NCBI GenBank assembly: GCA_031308135.1 | Contig: JAHLJT010003656.1 | Coordinates: forward strand, 57,139,174-57,203,173 | Source of the DNA: Acheta domesticus | Lineage: Eukaryota > Arthropoda > Insecta > Orthoptera > Gryllidae | Direction of reading: 5' to 3' | DNA length: 64,000 bases | Part shown: one piece after another, positions 10,650-23,536 of the stretch | Position numbering within the stretch: the first letter of the stretch is position 1 | Layout of the letters: each line of letters starts with the position of its first letter | Notes under the pieces: model-generated | Seen by the model: the letters and a program-made list of their open reading frames with translations, nothing else | The model's database searches: none | Told to the model about the DNA's origin: nothing | Made by a program: the position numbers and the translations under genes

Positions 10650-13600
10650 ATGCCACCAACTCGAAGACACGAAGATGGGCTACTTGCCAGGGTCAATTTC
10701 CCTCTCTATACCTTAAAAATGTTAACAAGTCGACACATCATCGTGGCTGGAGGAGGAGGAGCTGCTAATACTGGTGTAGCTAATGGCTTTGTAAGATTAT
10801 TTATTTTATTCTAATACAATAACGATCTCTACTTTTATTGCTGCCCTAATGTCATTTATTTTATTTTATTTTTTATCAGCATTTTCCACAATAATGGTCA
10901 TTCTTTCTCAGGAAGAATTGACCTCCTCTGCCTTTCCAAATGTCATCCTTCAAATCATAAACTTTAGGAATGTGGTTTAGTGAATTCAGCTTCCCTTCAA
11001 GTAGGTTTACAAGGAACTAAAATGAGAGTCAACATAAAAAGGGTTGTTTTTTATCTCTCTTTTTCAATTGTTTTTGCCTATTTAGTGATGAAGTTTTTTT
11101 ACTTAAACCTTTATTATTTACACACACATATCCAAGTATTATTAAAAAAATATTTGGCCTATTTTTAATTATTAACTTGTTAATGTAGAATTATAAGTCT
11201 TATGACAGTGTTACCTTTGACAGTCACTTCGCTGAATTGTGATATTCCCAAATACCTCAACATCTTTTTGAGTACAATTTTGCCCAGTACTGTAAAATAT
11301 ATACCCTTCTGTAATTTATTTTTACACATTTAAAAGCTACATGGATAGAGTGTCACCTTCACAGAAACCTTCCGTTGTTATAGAACTCAAGGACATGCTA
11401 CTTAGATTTATATCTACTAATTTCACTATTTGTAGACATCTCCAAACTTTCAGATGTTTCTTGTGTGGAATTGGCATATTTCATGTGCGAAGTATGTTTC
11501 TGTCAGTTGCAAATCTCATTATTCTGTACCTGTTCTGATTGGAATGTCATATAATGTTTGTTAGTCAAATAGTTGATGATAGACTATTTTTCTCCTGAAA
11601 CTCGCTCCCCGAGGAAGCTTTTATTGTCAGCTTTTAGTGTTTTCGAGGGAAGGGTGATTATTTGTCATGTTATCTTTTTATTCTTCATCATTAGAATGGT
11701 GATGATTTAAATTCGTGCTTTTCAATCATTTTAATCACACTCACTTTTTATTGGAATGGTCCCTTAGTTTTTTTAATATAACTGTCAAAAGCATTTTTTG
11801 AAAGCAAGTTTAACTGCTATCGAATGACTAGCAAGTTTCTATTACAACCCACCTAAAACTTAATATCCCAATGCATGTTTTAAGAGCAATATTGTCAGTC
11901 AAGTGACAAGCAAGAATATTAAGTATTAAAACAGTGATGCTTTGAATAATATAAATTTCACTAAAAAACAGGATAATATTAACAAAATAGACCAAAATGG
12001 TGAGTCATGAAATTCAAATTTGATCTCGCTGAGTACTGACTCCAGAGCCATCTTTTATCCAGTCAGGTGTTCTAATCGACTGAGCTATGGGATCAAACAT
12101 TGCTATCTTGACTGTTTTCTTATATGTGATATTATTGTCTGCTTACTATTTTCACATTTCAAACTAATTTGTGGGATGTGCTTTTTAATATTTGAAAGTC
12201 ACTGAAATAAAGAATATTCTAATGAGGTAATGTAAAATAGAATGATATTTAAAAACTTTCCTCCTAATTTAAGAGTATTCTTTCATTGTTAAATGAAACT
12301 TAATTATTACAAATTTCAATACCTTATGAAAAAATTGGTTACTGTGTAACTTAATGTATATTCTAAGAATCCATTATTCTTAGAATATACATTCTGTCAT
12401 TCTCATTTCTAACAGTGTTTCTGCTACAGACATTCTTTATGTTGCTGTATCTACTTTCTGCAGCCTGTTCCCAGGTTTATCAGTGCTTAAAAGATTCTAG
12501 TTCATTTTCCTTTTCTTGTGTCATCTTAATACATTCCACCATTTTTCTATAGATACTGGAGGCTGGCATTCTTATCTCAACTGGCTGTGATCTTTACATT
12601 TTCAGAATATTTATTCTATCTAGCACCTTATAGGTACTAGTAACTGGAGCACTTTTTTGTGCTGCTGTAATTTTTAATCAGCAACTTGCCTTTTCCAGTG
12701 TGAGATTTAGATTTACTCTATTGAGAAGTATAATACTAGCATTATATTAATTCTGTTCATTTTGAACATTTCACTGCTAATGGAATTTTAGCTAACCACA
12801 TTCTGATTATGTGTTCTCTCTTTCAGGAGATCTATGAATTATCTCATGATGGGGAGCGATATGTGGCTGAAGAGATTGTTCGCCATGAAACTGGAACTAG
12901 TGTGGTTATGAACTGTGCTTGTTATAGTAACGGACATAAAAGCTATTTAGTAGCAGGTCAAGAAAGTCATTGTCAGCTTTACAGTGTCAATGCAAAAGTA
13001 GTAGATGAAAAAAAAGTACTTAATGGTGAAGAGAAAGGTGTGTAATTGAGAAAAATTACAAGCATATTTATTATCTGGCATTAATAAGATATTTGAAAAA
13101 ATATGTTATAATTAAAATGACACCTAAATACGGCCTTCCTCTTTTAGAGGTTATTTCACACTTTGTACGTGATTTCGGATTTTATCGCAGATTGAAAACT
13201 TTCTAAGGCACAGGCTGACAAACATACAGTTACTAATTTTTTCAGCATTTGGTAACATTTTGCGTTTTTAGCAATTGCTAAAATCTACCATCTCTGTGAA
13301 TTATTCATTCTTAAAGTAGTTTATTGATATAATACTCCATTCTTTCTTATTATTTTCAGATGAACATAAAGATCTTAGAGCAAGGAATGTTTCCAGTAAA
13401 AAGGAAAGTTCAGAAGAAGAAAAGGCTGGAGAGAGAAAAAATATCTCGTCTAAGAGATTAAAGTTCGAAATTAAACCTAGTGATAGTATACAAACTGATT
13501 TCTGGTTAGTATGTAAATAATTACATGAATCACACTTAGAAATCAACATGTTGAAACTGATTTTATCGTCTCCCACCTACTCACAAATTTCATATGTACA

Positions 13601-16600
13601 ATTTTCCTTTTATTTTACAATATATATATTATTGTCATGATTTTCAGTAAAGATGACCCTTTTCAAAGGGTAGTACGTATTGGATATTCTGGAAAACTTA
13701 TGGTAACTGGAGGAACAGATGGACATGTACGATTGTGGGCTTTCCCTTCCCTTAAAAAGCTAATTGACATTGCTGGACACAAAAAGGAAATTGATGATAT
13801 AGATATCAGTCCTAACGATGAAACTGTAAGAATAAAACTGTTTAATTATGAAACACAGATATGCTGTAAAAATGAATGTATTGTATTTACTTGTTCATTA
13901 ATTTTGGAAAAGAATAATTACCTGCACATTGGAATAATAGCATTTTGATATCTTCCTTTTTAGATTATAAGTTTAGCAAAAGATGGTTGCGGAATACTCT
14001 GGGATGTTAAAAGTGGGAAGAAAATTGGTGAACTACAGTGGGACACTCCAGAAAATGCTAAATTTCTGTATAAAAGATGCAGGTGAGTTAAAATGAAACC
14101 GTACTTCCTTTGTGAAATATTCCTGAAGATAATTTAATATTTGTTGCATCATTATGAATGTCAGGTTGCATGATAAGTAATAAACTTGCTCTGAATTTAA
14201 TCTTGAACCTTTGATGTGCTCAATTTATGGCTTTAAAAAATATTTGAAGATTTTTTTTATAGTCTTAGTTGAAACACAGGGAAAACACAAAGAAACAGCC
14301 AATCTACAAGAACTTTCAGTGAGAAAAATTATTGTTGTTGTTGTTTTTTCCTTCTCTTTTTCCTTTCTCTTTTTCTTTTTTCTTTCGGCCTTGATCCTGC
14401 CACACAGTGACCTAATTGATGTTTTTCTGTATTATGTATATAGTACTAAAAATACTCTTCTCTTTCTAGGTTTGGTGTTTTCGGAGGGTTCAAAAAGTCG
14501 CCTTTTTACCATTTGCAACCCAATTCATAGGAATACAAAACTTAAATCTTATATTCAGTTATGGGACCCAATAGATGTTACTTTAAAAAAAGTAGCTTCA
14601 TGTAATGAATTCTTATCAGCTCTCAGTGTCTCAGATGATGGGAAGTTTGTTGCTGTTGGGACCATGTCCAGTGGCAGTGTGTCAGTATACATTGCTTTTA
14701 GTTTGCAGGTATGTAAAACTTATTTTATTTTTCAGTTAATTGTAAATTAATCAATAATCCATTTTTTACAGTATTCATTTTAAAATGCAAGTTTTTGTGT
14801 TCTTTGTAGTGTTTACACTGTTTTTCTTTCTCTTTTTCACGCTTGCTCTGCTGCCTATCAGTGACTTTGAAAGTTGATGGTTTACAGTATTAAGCTGGTG
14901 TGATTCACACAGGGCATCCAGGAGGGGATACAGCAGGGCCAACTTGCCCCAAGCTCCAACTTAATTGAGGCCCAAAATTCGTTTTACATTCAAACATTTT
15001 TGTTTGAAAAAATTACCCTATCTATTGCATGGAGAAATTAATTGTGTTTATATATTGGGGAGGGAGGGAATTTTTGTTTGAAGTAAGGGGCCCCTTGAGA
15101 TCTATCCTGAGGCCTCTTGTTTTCTCTAGTTTCACAATGTGATGGCCCAGTTTATGTAGCCCAATTTTCCCCACCAACAAACCCATTTGTAAGGCTGTAG
15201 AAATTCAGGACAACAGCCTCCCCCATAATTAAAAAAAACGATGATGCACACCTCATCACTGAGGACCTTTCTTTAACTTATAACTATTGAAATTGGTATG
15301 TTGGCTGTTTAAACATAAAGTGACTCACAAACATTTGTAAATGCTTGTTTATGAAATGCATGTGTTTCCTACTCCAATTTCACAGCTTTCTCGTGCTGCC
15401 CCGTTTGCAGCTTTCTCTTCAAGTTTGCCCCCTCTCCAGATGTTCATGTGATCCCCTCTCCTGATATTTAAGATGTTGACAAGTCCTGTTTTATGTCTTG
15501 CACCTTTCACTACCTCCAGATACCTACATACACTTGTCTCCAAGGCTTATTATTCAGGTGCATCCCCTATGAAACTTAACTCTCCCCATCAATCACCCGA
15601 GTGCGGTTCATGTGCCAGATTTGGCCATTGTAAATGTAGTTGGACAAGTATAACATTGAGCCCATCATGCTTAGTCCTCTGTTGGAGGAACCCAGGCTAC
15701 ACCTGGTTGATGGGCTAATGCTGTGGCCCCTAGATCTTTACATCACTCTCCTGGTCTTTTCCCCTCCTTCAACTTAACCAGGAAAGGAGAAGCTCTGAAG
15801 GATAAAATTTTAACATTAAGAGTGATGCATGATGTGCAAGGATAGCATGCCATGCCACAACATTCAACATCCATACTTTACACAGAACCCTTGATTTGAA
15901 ACCTTTTCCTGGATGGTTGTATATGCCTCAAGCCTCTGTGCAGCCCAGCCTGGGCAGGAATGGAGGGAACAGGGCTGAAATCCTGTAAATATCAGGAATC
16001 CTGATATTTACATTACTACCCTTGTCTTCCTACATTATGTAATTTTATTTATAATTAATAAGAAATCTTGGCTTTCTTTACTATTCTTTTTATATGCATT
16101 GAAGAAGAAAGTGGTTATTGATTTTCTTCTGATTTTCAGCGTGTTCTTCATGTGGACAGTGCTCACACCATGTTTGTGACAGGTCTTGAATTTTTGCCAA
16201 GTATATGTGAGGATTCAGCTCTATCAAGTTGTACTGAAACTGCTGTTGTTAGCATATCTGTTGATAATCGAATATGCATTCATGATCTGAGATACAGAAG
16301 TAAGTATATTATAAAGAAACAATCATAGAGCCAAGGTAAATTAATATAGTAAAACCTCTCTAAGTGGAACACCTGTGACACCCACAAAATTTTTGTCAGA
16401 TTTTTGTAAGAAAACTGACGTACATTGAAAAATAATTATTTTCTATCTATAGATTGCTTGGGGTTTTAGAATGTGTGTGAGGATGTTTTTATGTTGGCAA
16501 ATTCAAAAATTTTAAAAGTAGGCAAGTTATGAATACTCTTCCCCAGGCAGAGAAGAAACCGCCTGCACAAGTGAGACTATAATTAGATTGTTCAGGAGAG

Positions 16601-17110
16601 GACAGTGTTTCTCTCTGAAGAACAACCCTTTATGTCACTGTTATTTTCATTAACTAGATATTTTTTGCTGCATGGATAAGAAGGATATGGAAAGGATATT
16701 TTAAAATGTTTGCAAGGTTTCATATTATGGTATTTCTTAGGAGGTTATTATTCATTTTCAATCTATACAAGAACTAAAACTCTTCACCACGCACATGGCA
16801 AGAATCTGAGCTATTTCCTATACCTGTAATGCAAGGACACATTTTAACATATTTTCATTGGTGTTCGTGCAATTTTGTCCATCTTTTCTATTGTCGTTTA
16901 ATAATTTTTCTTCTAATAATTGTGATATTGATCTTCGTCTTTTCATTTTAAAAAAATGCCTGTTATTTGATACTTTGAATTATACCTATGGATATTTCAA
17001 TTGCATTTTTCTTGTTTTTTGCAGGTACTATACCCTATTGGCTTGCCATAGTTTTCATTGTAATTACTCTATTTTTTACCCTTCTAATATGTAGTTTCCT
17101 AGGCCTATAA
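10650..17110 (+). CDS. PREB: PREB/Sec12, WD40 guanine-nucleotide exchange factor for Sar1
   Basis: Sec12/PREB is an ER membrane protein that loads GTP onto Sar1 to start COPII vesicle budding. Coding exons: 10650-10790, 12827-13037, 13360-13504, 13648-13825, 13964-14082, 14470-14708, 16140-16299, 17025-17110. All have GT/AG borders and phases match except entering exon 6. Predicted length about 425 residues, against about 417 in mammals. Exon 1 gives RRHEDGLLARVNFPLYTLKM, then the glycine-rich segment AGGGGAANTGVANGF (residues 33-47) at the position of the potassium-binding K-loop used in catalysis. WD-type blades are visible at GGTDGHVRLW, KDGCGILWDV and SGSVSVYIAF. The last exon is a 20-residue membrane anchor (WLAIVFIVITLFFTLLICSF) four residues from the stop, as expected for a protein with a lumenal tail. 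Exon 3 encodes a charged Ser/Glu/Lys linker. Exon 6 needs one base fewer near 14477-14481 to keep frame. Confidence 0.93.
12353..12393. repeat. perfect 18-bp inverted repeat in PREB intron 1
   Basis: The arms at 12353-12370 and 12376-12393 are exact reverse complements around the 5-base spacer CCATT. The left arm reads AATGTATATTCTAAGAAT. No other copy was seen in the window. It is shorter than a microRNA precursor. Confidence 0.85.
14910..15135 (-). repeat. hAT-like MITE family C, inverted copy in PREB intron 6
   Basis: Starts CAGGGCATCCAGGAGGGGA at 14910 and is collinear with the reverse complement of 47190-47425: CTTGCCCCAAGCTCC, then GCATGGAGAAATTAATT, TATTGGGGAGGGAGGGAAT and AAGGGGCCCC in order. 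The distal end is degraded, so no target duplication can be read. Confidence 0.7.
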
Positions 17111-19600
17111 CCTTTGCATTCCTTTATTTTAATTATTTTATATTTTGATAATGCACAATTAAAGGAAATTACTGCCAGGCAGTATGTTTTTTCATCTTTG
17201 TTACACTGTTCCTACCTACATCTTTGCCTTAATGTGCGTGTCCATTCTGGCAGAGAATTTTATGTAAATTTATTCCAATATAACATATCACTTTTTGTGC
17301 ATTTATAAAAACTCAAAATGCCTTCGATTATAATGCAAATCATTGTGTAAAGAAAATATATTGTGTACTTTTAATGTAAATTTATCGAATTTTTCATAAT
17401 TTTATTATGAGAGATTGTGTTGAAAATATTTAAATTTTAAATAAGATTGGTTGACGCATGTAAAAAAAGAAACTGAGATGGGCAAGTTGTTATGTTTTTA
17501 TATACACATATAATTTGACATGAAATATTTACTTTTTTGGCGTAATACATCGAAAGGAACAAGTTTTGTTGTGTTTCATGGTGGTCGGAATTTACATCAT
17601 AACAAGTACAATCAATTAAAGAGCTTGGTTGTAGACTGTCCTGTATATTGCCCTGTTTGTTTTAACTTGTGATGAATTGAAAATTTTGAAATTGTTTTAT
17701 TATATTAGGTCAATAGTTTGTTATCATGTTTTCTGTATAATTTATGATTTATCCTTATCCTTATGATTATCAAAAGCATTCACAATATGAAATCTTTAAC
17801 TTAATGCATTAGGAAAGAAGTTCCATTTGATATCTTATGAAAATGTGGTGGGAGAGGGAATATTTTCCCAATCCACATTTGATACTCAACACTATTCACA
17901 ATACAGATATACTATTGTTAATTTGTTATTTTTAATTGCCCCTGTGAACTAAAGAGAACTTGAGTGCAAGGTTATTGCAATATATTTTAATGGTAAGGCA
18001 AACAACTTTATACTGAGTGTGTATTTTTAACATTTAAAATATTCATTACAGAGTTTTAAGCAATTTTTTTGAGTCATAAAGAAAAGGACTCTTTAGACCC
18101 AAGTTCTTTAATTACTGTAAAGTACAAATTTATATTGGTGGTTAGATGTGAATATATGCCTTATACTTTAATATGCAATTACATCAGTAGAAAATGTTTT
18201 ATTTATCACACAAGTAAGAGTGCTGGATGTGTTACATACAACACAAATGGTCACAGAGAATAAGTAGCACAGATCTAGTCATGTGCAAATATGAAGTATG
18301 TGAGCAATGTTGTACATAAATTATTCCATTGGTGGTAGCTACTATGTCATTGTGATTATTTGGAATGTAAGAATGGTCCTTAGTAACAGCAAACGATAGT
18401 ATGCTTGTAAAAATTGAAGACTCTGAATCACCAGGCTGTGCTTTGATTGAGATATGTACATAGTAATTTTCATAGTTTCTAACTTATTGTTCATCTGTTA
18501 AATATATAGAACTTTGAACCTAGTAAGGCTATCTTGGATATATGTAAAATATGCTTGTTATTATCCAAAATCAATGACATGCGTTGTATTGCTAAAAAGA
18601 AATATAAAAATGAATATCACAATGAACCATGTTGTTATCTTACACATTTATTTATTGATTACCTATCTGTAAGTCACTTGATATTCTTATTTTGTTTTAT
18701 TTTTTAAGTGCATGTCATTTGTGATTATTTATTCTCCCAAAATTTATTTTATTATTATTTATTAAGAAGCAATTCAGTTGTTAATTTTAATTGATGTAGA
18801 ATCAGGTGCTTAAGGAAATGTCTTAAGTGGCCTTTTCTTAAAATGTTCACAGACAATAAAATCATCTTGAACTCTACTTTAATAAACAGGTAATGCATTT
18901 ATCAAAGTAATATTTCCCTGCTTGGTTAAAGTAAATTGAAGGTAATTTGTTTGTCAGTTGCATCATCATTGGTTCTTAACTTGTTACATTGCATAGTTTC
19001 TCAGTTTTGTGATTTACCCATCTTTCTTGATTTGTGAAACTCCAGTGTATAATCATTTAGAAGCAATTTTTTTCTATAAGTGAAAGAAAAAACCTCATGT
19101 GAATTGCAAATCTCACGTAATTTCTAATTCTCAGTATGTTTTGATAGAAGACCATAGAGAAATTGAACACTCTGTGATCTTTAATTTATTATTGATAAAC
19201 ATATTCCGTACACCTAATACATGGGGCATGTATGTAATCACAGATTTTTAAAATAAAAATTAAAATACAAGATTGAAAATGAAATAAATGTTCCTGCTTC
19301 CATTGAAGTCATTCTAAAAGGACAAGAAGTTAAATGAACAAAATTTTCTGTACCATAAATATTTCCTGAAAAGATAAGTACTAATGACAATGAGTTTTAT
19401 ATGTTCAACATTGCAACACAAGTCTTAATAGAATTCACATAGTTGCCAGTCTCGTATCTTACCAACATCTTTTTCATAACAAAAGCAAGAATAGTAACTT
19501 ACACAGAATTGTAAGGAAAGCAAGTTTTGCATCATTTTGCATATAATATTAATAAAAAACTATAAAAAGACTGCAACTTATTTTGTTTTATTATTTTTAA
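17111..19600 (+). other. AT-rich sequence after the PREB stop, possible 3' UTR
   Basis: About 2.5 kb with no recognised transposon. AATAAA-type signals occur near 18855 and 18880, and more farther on. How much is transcribed cannot be told from sequence. Confidence 0.35.
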
Positions 19601-19639
19601 CAGAATGACAAAATTTGATACTAAAGAATGCACTGAATT

Positions 19640-21240
19640 ATCGAAAAACGTAATTAGAAGTCATTTGAAGCACTTTAACTCACAAATAAAACAGTGTTTA
19701 CAAATTGCTGGAAATGTGCATATTAACGGTGTGAGAGATTTTTCAAAAAAATTACATTTGTGTAATTTTTGAAAAAAAACAAAAAAATAACCCCAACATG
19801 AACCTTATGTCATATTAAAGAGTGTGATTAGGACTATCCCTACCAAAACTTTAAAGAAAATATAGGGAGCTATTTTCGAGAAAATCTTGTTTATGTAATT
19901 TTTTAGAATTACCAATATCACACATAATATTCCATAAAAACTTCCAAAATTTTTAAAAAATTTACAGGATCTTAATGAAAGAACTTACTATGGGGAACAA
20001 ATTTTATTTGAAGGAAAAATCTCTTATCTTCAATTTTGTAGTTGTAGGAAGACAAGGAAAAACTTCAAAATTTTGCATTTTTTGAAAATTCATAGTTAAC
20101 TGTGGAAATCAAACATATGCCACCTTTATAAGTGCATTTTACTCAATTCTTACAAGAAATTTAAACAAAAATTTGGAGCCGTTTTTGAGAAAATGCTCGG
20201 CGGACATTTTCATGGAAAGTACCTCCAAATTTTGAAGAAAGTTTTTCAAAATCGCGGCGCCTCGAGTGGAACCAGGTCGACCGGGGAATATCCATTTTGG
20301 AAGAAATCGTACTTACGGTTTTGCACTAGTGGTATTCAGACTGACGGACGGACGTTTTGAAAGGGGAAAAAAAACTTTTCGGTTTTCTCCCAAGACGTGT
20401 ATTTCTCGTTAAAATCTCGAAATTGATTTTCCGCAGCATTACACAACTTTCCCTACACTACGTGTATTACCCCATATATACGTATGTATACGGGAAAGTA
20501 AAAAGTTACGTAATGCTGCGCAAAAAACAGCGAATTTTCGGCAAAAAACCTCCTATTACAGGGCCCTTCTAACGAAAAAGTGTATAACTCCAATTGCTAA
20601 ATTTAGAAAAAAAATCATCTAACATAGTGCAGCCAGAATCCATGTTTTATGGCCCCTTGATACCAAAAAAGCGATTGACGGCAAAACCTGTCCGTCCGGC
20701 TGTGAAGAACGCTAGCGACTAAACCGTTCAGCCGATTTTCTCCAAAACTAATATTTTCGGGCTGATTTTGAAACCGATATTTCTATTTTGAGGGTACTTG
20801 GCATGAAGCCCCTGGGACATTTTCAAAAAACTGGCGTCAATAATTTTAATTAAATTTTGTTGGATTGTCTGAAGGACGTTAAGAGAATAGCGCAGGTATC
20901 TTGTTGGTTAAAAACCCGCCTTGATTTTTAGAAATTGAAAATTTTCAAAATTTTTTCGGGTCTTCCTTCAACTACAATTATGAAGATACAGTTTTTTTTC
21001 TTAATGAAATATGTTCATCAAAAACATTTTCAAATAAGGTCATATCCGATTTTTCAAAAACATGCACTTTTTTGCGCAATTTTGTGTCAAACATACGCAA
21101 TTTTTATTTTCTTTAAACCATTCTTTCTTTAAAACCGCACATACTTTTTATTAAATTGGGACCTTAGATAGCATCATGAAGGAAACCCAAAAGAATGGTG
21201 CAGGTCACACGTTCGTTGAAATCCCTGATTTTGGTAACAT
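19640..21240. repeat. family A repeats, two arms back to back
   Basis: Two arms meet near 20480 as mirror images: GCAGCATTACACAACTTTCCC at about 20438-20458 faces its counterpart ending ACGTAATGCTGC near 20518. Moving outward, both carry the same landmarks in reverse order: a TCGATC/TCGACC block, a GGGTACTT block, CTTCAACTACAATTATGAAG (right) and CTTCAATTTTGTAGTTGTAG (left), and TTTTTTCTTAATGAAAT or its complement. In the 41 kb copy the same GTAATGCTGC/CTTTCTCG-type sequence is at the outside, so here either the right half of one element abuts the left half of another, or the array is circularly permuted. Confidence 0.75.
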
Positions 21241-21974
21241 TTTATATGTATGTTATTTCATATTTCTTTGTTCGTTTCTTATATTACAGTATTGTTATAC
21301 GTTTACAAATTAATCTTTTAGGAATTATTTAAAACCTATTTGAAATAGGCTAAAGATTGCTAATTTTCAGTCGCCCACTCCCAAATTACGCAGTTGGATG
21401 CAACGTAAGTTGGAATTTGTATTTTATTTCTTATATTATTATTATTTATTATATTTATATGATATTGCTGTTACTTCATTTTAAATTACATTAAATGTGA
21501 AAGTGTGAATTTCCTTTAATCGAGTTAAATGTGAAAACGAATAGATGAGCAGTCATTGTCGGGTGTCGTAACGCCGCATTGATAAGGCGACAAAGACGGC
21601 TGTGTTTTGTTCGCGGTAATATAAACTAATACTTTTATGTATTTGTGGAATAGTACAATACCGTAGTGTTTAATAATAACTATTATATGTTACTACTATA
21701 CGTTAATACACTGCTTTCCTTATACAATGAATTCAATGCCAAACATATATTTTTACTTTCTTGCGCTTTTTCAGTTAACGTTTTGAATAAAAACATATAT
21801 ATTGCTTGAAATTATTTAATTTTAGCACGAAATGGTCTACGATTTCAAACGAGTTTTACAAAAAATTATGTCTGAGATGTGTTAATACGTAGAGAAATTG
21901 TGATATAAATAGTATTACATAACCATTACTATAATGGCGAGAAAGTACGTGCTGCTTAGCCTCATTAGTTAATA
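21241..21974. other. AT-rich DNA, nothing recognised
   Basis: Unique-looking sequence between two family A blocks. No open frame or repeat partner seen. Confidence 0.35.
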
Positions 21975-23190
21975 ATGAGGCTACTAATTTTGTACAAGAC
22001 TTTGAAGCAAAAGTAACCATCATCAATTTTTGTAGTTTTAATTATTTTTTGCAATTTTCGAAAAAACGAGCGATACCCCCAAATGGCACCATATTTTTTA
22101 TCTTCCTGTATTACATAAGTAGCGCAAAAGAAAAAAATTGGTACGGTTTTTGAGAAAAAATCGTACATTTCAAGCGCAAATTACGCAAAAATTTTTCGTT
22201 TTTTTCAAAAAATGGTACATGACCATTGTCAAAGTGCTAATTTTGTACAACAGACTTAGTCTGAGGCAAAAATTTCGATCTTCAATTTTGTAGTTTTAAA
22301 TTTTATTTATTTATTTATTTTGCAATTTTCGAAAAATTAGACATTTTCACGAAAATGAGACCTACACCATTCTTTTAAACATCCTTCGCACTATTCAACA
22401 ACTAAATTTAATCAAAAAGCCATTTTGTTTAAATGTCCGAGGGGCTTCATGTAAAATACCCCCCAAAATTAAAATATCGGTTTCAAATTCCGGGGACCGC
22501 GACATCAGCCAGAACGATTGGGAAATATCAATTTTAGACAAAATCGTTTGAACGGTTTTGTTCGCTGGCGTTGTGCACAGACAGACGGACAAGACACGTT
22601 TTGCCATCAATCGAATTTTCGGTACGAAGGACTCACAAAATACCGATTCTGCATACACCACATCTTAGAGGAATTTTATCCTATATTTAGCAATTGGATT
22701 TATCCACTTTTTCGTTACCAGGGCCCCGCAAAACTTGAGTTTTTGTGTCGAAAATTCGCCGTTGTCCGGCGCACGATTACAATACTTTCTCTTCTTACGT
22801 TAGTAAGTGCAAGAAAGTAAAAATTCACAGATTTCAACGAAAATTAGACCTGCGCCATTTTTATAAGCGTACTTTGCTCTATATGAGATTTAAAGTATGT
22901 AAAGAAAACTTTTCCTGCCAACTTAAAAAAAACTGAGAATGTCATTGGGGCTTCGTATTTCGTAATTTAAAAGGCGGCGACATCAATCAGATCGATCAGA
23001 GAATATCAAATTTGAAAGAAAACCTGCCTACGGTTTAGCCGCATAGTTTACTGATTCACGTATGGACACACGTTTTAGCGTTAGCCAATTTTTCAGTATC
23101 AAGGACCAACCAAACGAGTTCTTCTCTTGAAAAATTCCCGGTATTGCGGCAGCGTTACATTACTTTCCCTAAACACTAAGTAAGTAGTAT
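21975..23190 (+). repeat. family A repeats, two arms in tandem
   Basis: The first arm runs 21975-22820. It contains CTTCAATTTTGTAGTTTTAA, a GGGGCTTCATGTAAAATACC block at 22441, ACAGACAGACGGACAAGACA near 22576, and the terminal block ending GCACGATTACAATACTTTCT near 22790. A second, shorter arm with the same order and orientation follows at 22830-23190 (GGGGCTTCG near 22949, GATCGATCAGAGAATATCAA near 22999, then AGCGTTACATTACTTTCCC near 23151). Same-direction repetition differs from the mirrored layout at 20480. Confidence 0.72.
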
Positions 23191-23293
23191 GCGAAAAAGT
23201 ATTTAAAAAAACAAAAAAACTTGTTGGGTATCTGAGGTCCTTAAAACGCAAATTTCTGTCAAAATATTGATATCGATTTTCCCTAGCTTTATG

Positions 23294-23528
23294 CAGGGCC
23301 GGATTTACCTATAAGAAAAACACCCATGAACATAAAAGGTATTTAATGTAATAAATATACTAATATATGTAAAAGTTTGTACAAAAAATATTATTTTCAT
23401 TTGTGTTTTTACAGAAAGTTTTTGTATTAAGATAAATTTTTTTTTACTAAAGATTGGCCTATTTTTACGGGGGGAGGGAGAACACAATTTTATGCTTGGA
23501 TGCCCTGTAGTATTTAAATCCGGCCCTG
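23294..23528. mobile_element. hAT-type MITE with perfect 8-bp target duplication
   Basis: A 235-bp element with inverted ends CAGGGCCGGATTTA at 23294 and TAAATCCGGCCCTG ending at 23528. The 8 bp before it (GCTTTATG, 23286-23293) are repeated exactly after it (23529-23536). An 8-bp duplication plus CAGGG ends is diagnostic of the hAT superfamily. No coding sequence remains. Perfect duplication suggests a fairly recent insertion. Confidence 0.93.
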
Positions 23529-23536
23529 GCTTTATG

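Noticed and set aside
13301..13576. 91-codon minus-strand frame
   Set aside because: Antisense shadow of PREB exon 3.
16345..16420. Sequence GTAAAACCTCTCTAAGTGGA in PREB intron 7, resembling one end of a pogo-like element
   Set aside because: No matching inverted end was found downstream, so the element cannot be delimited.
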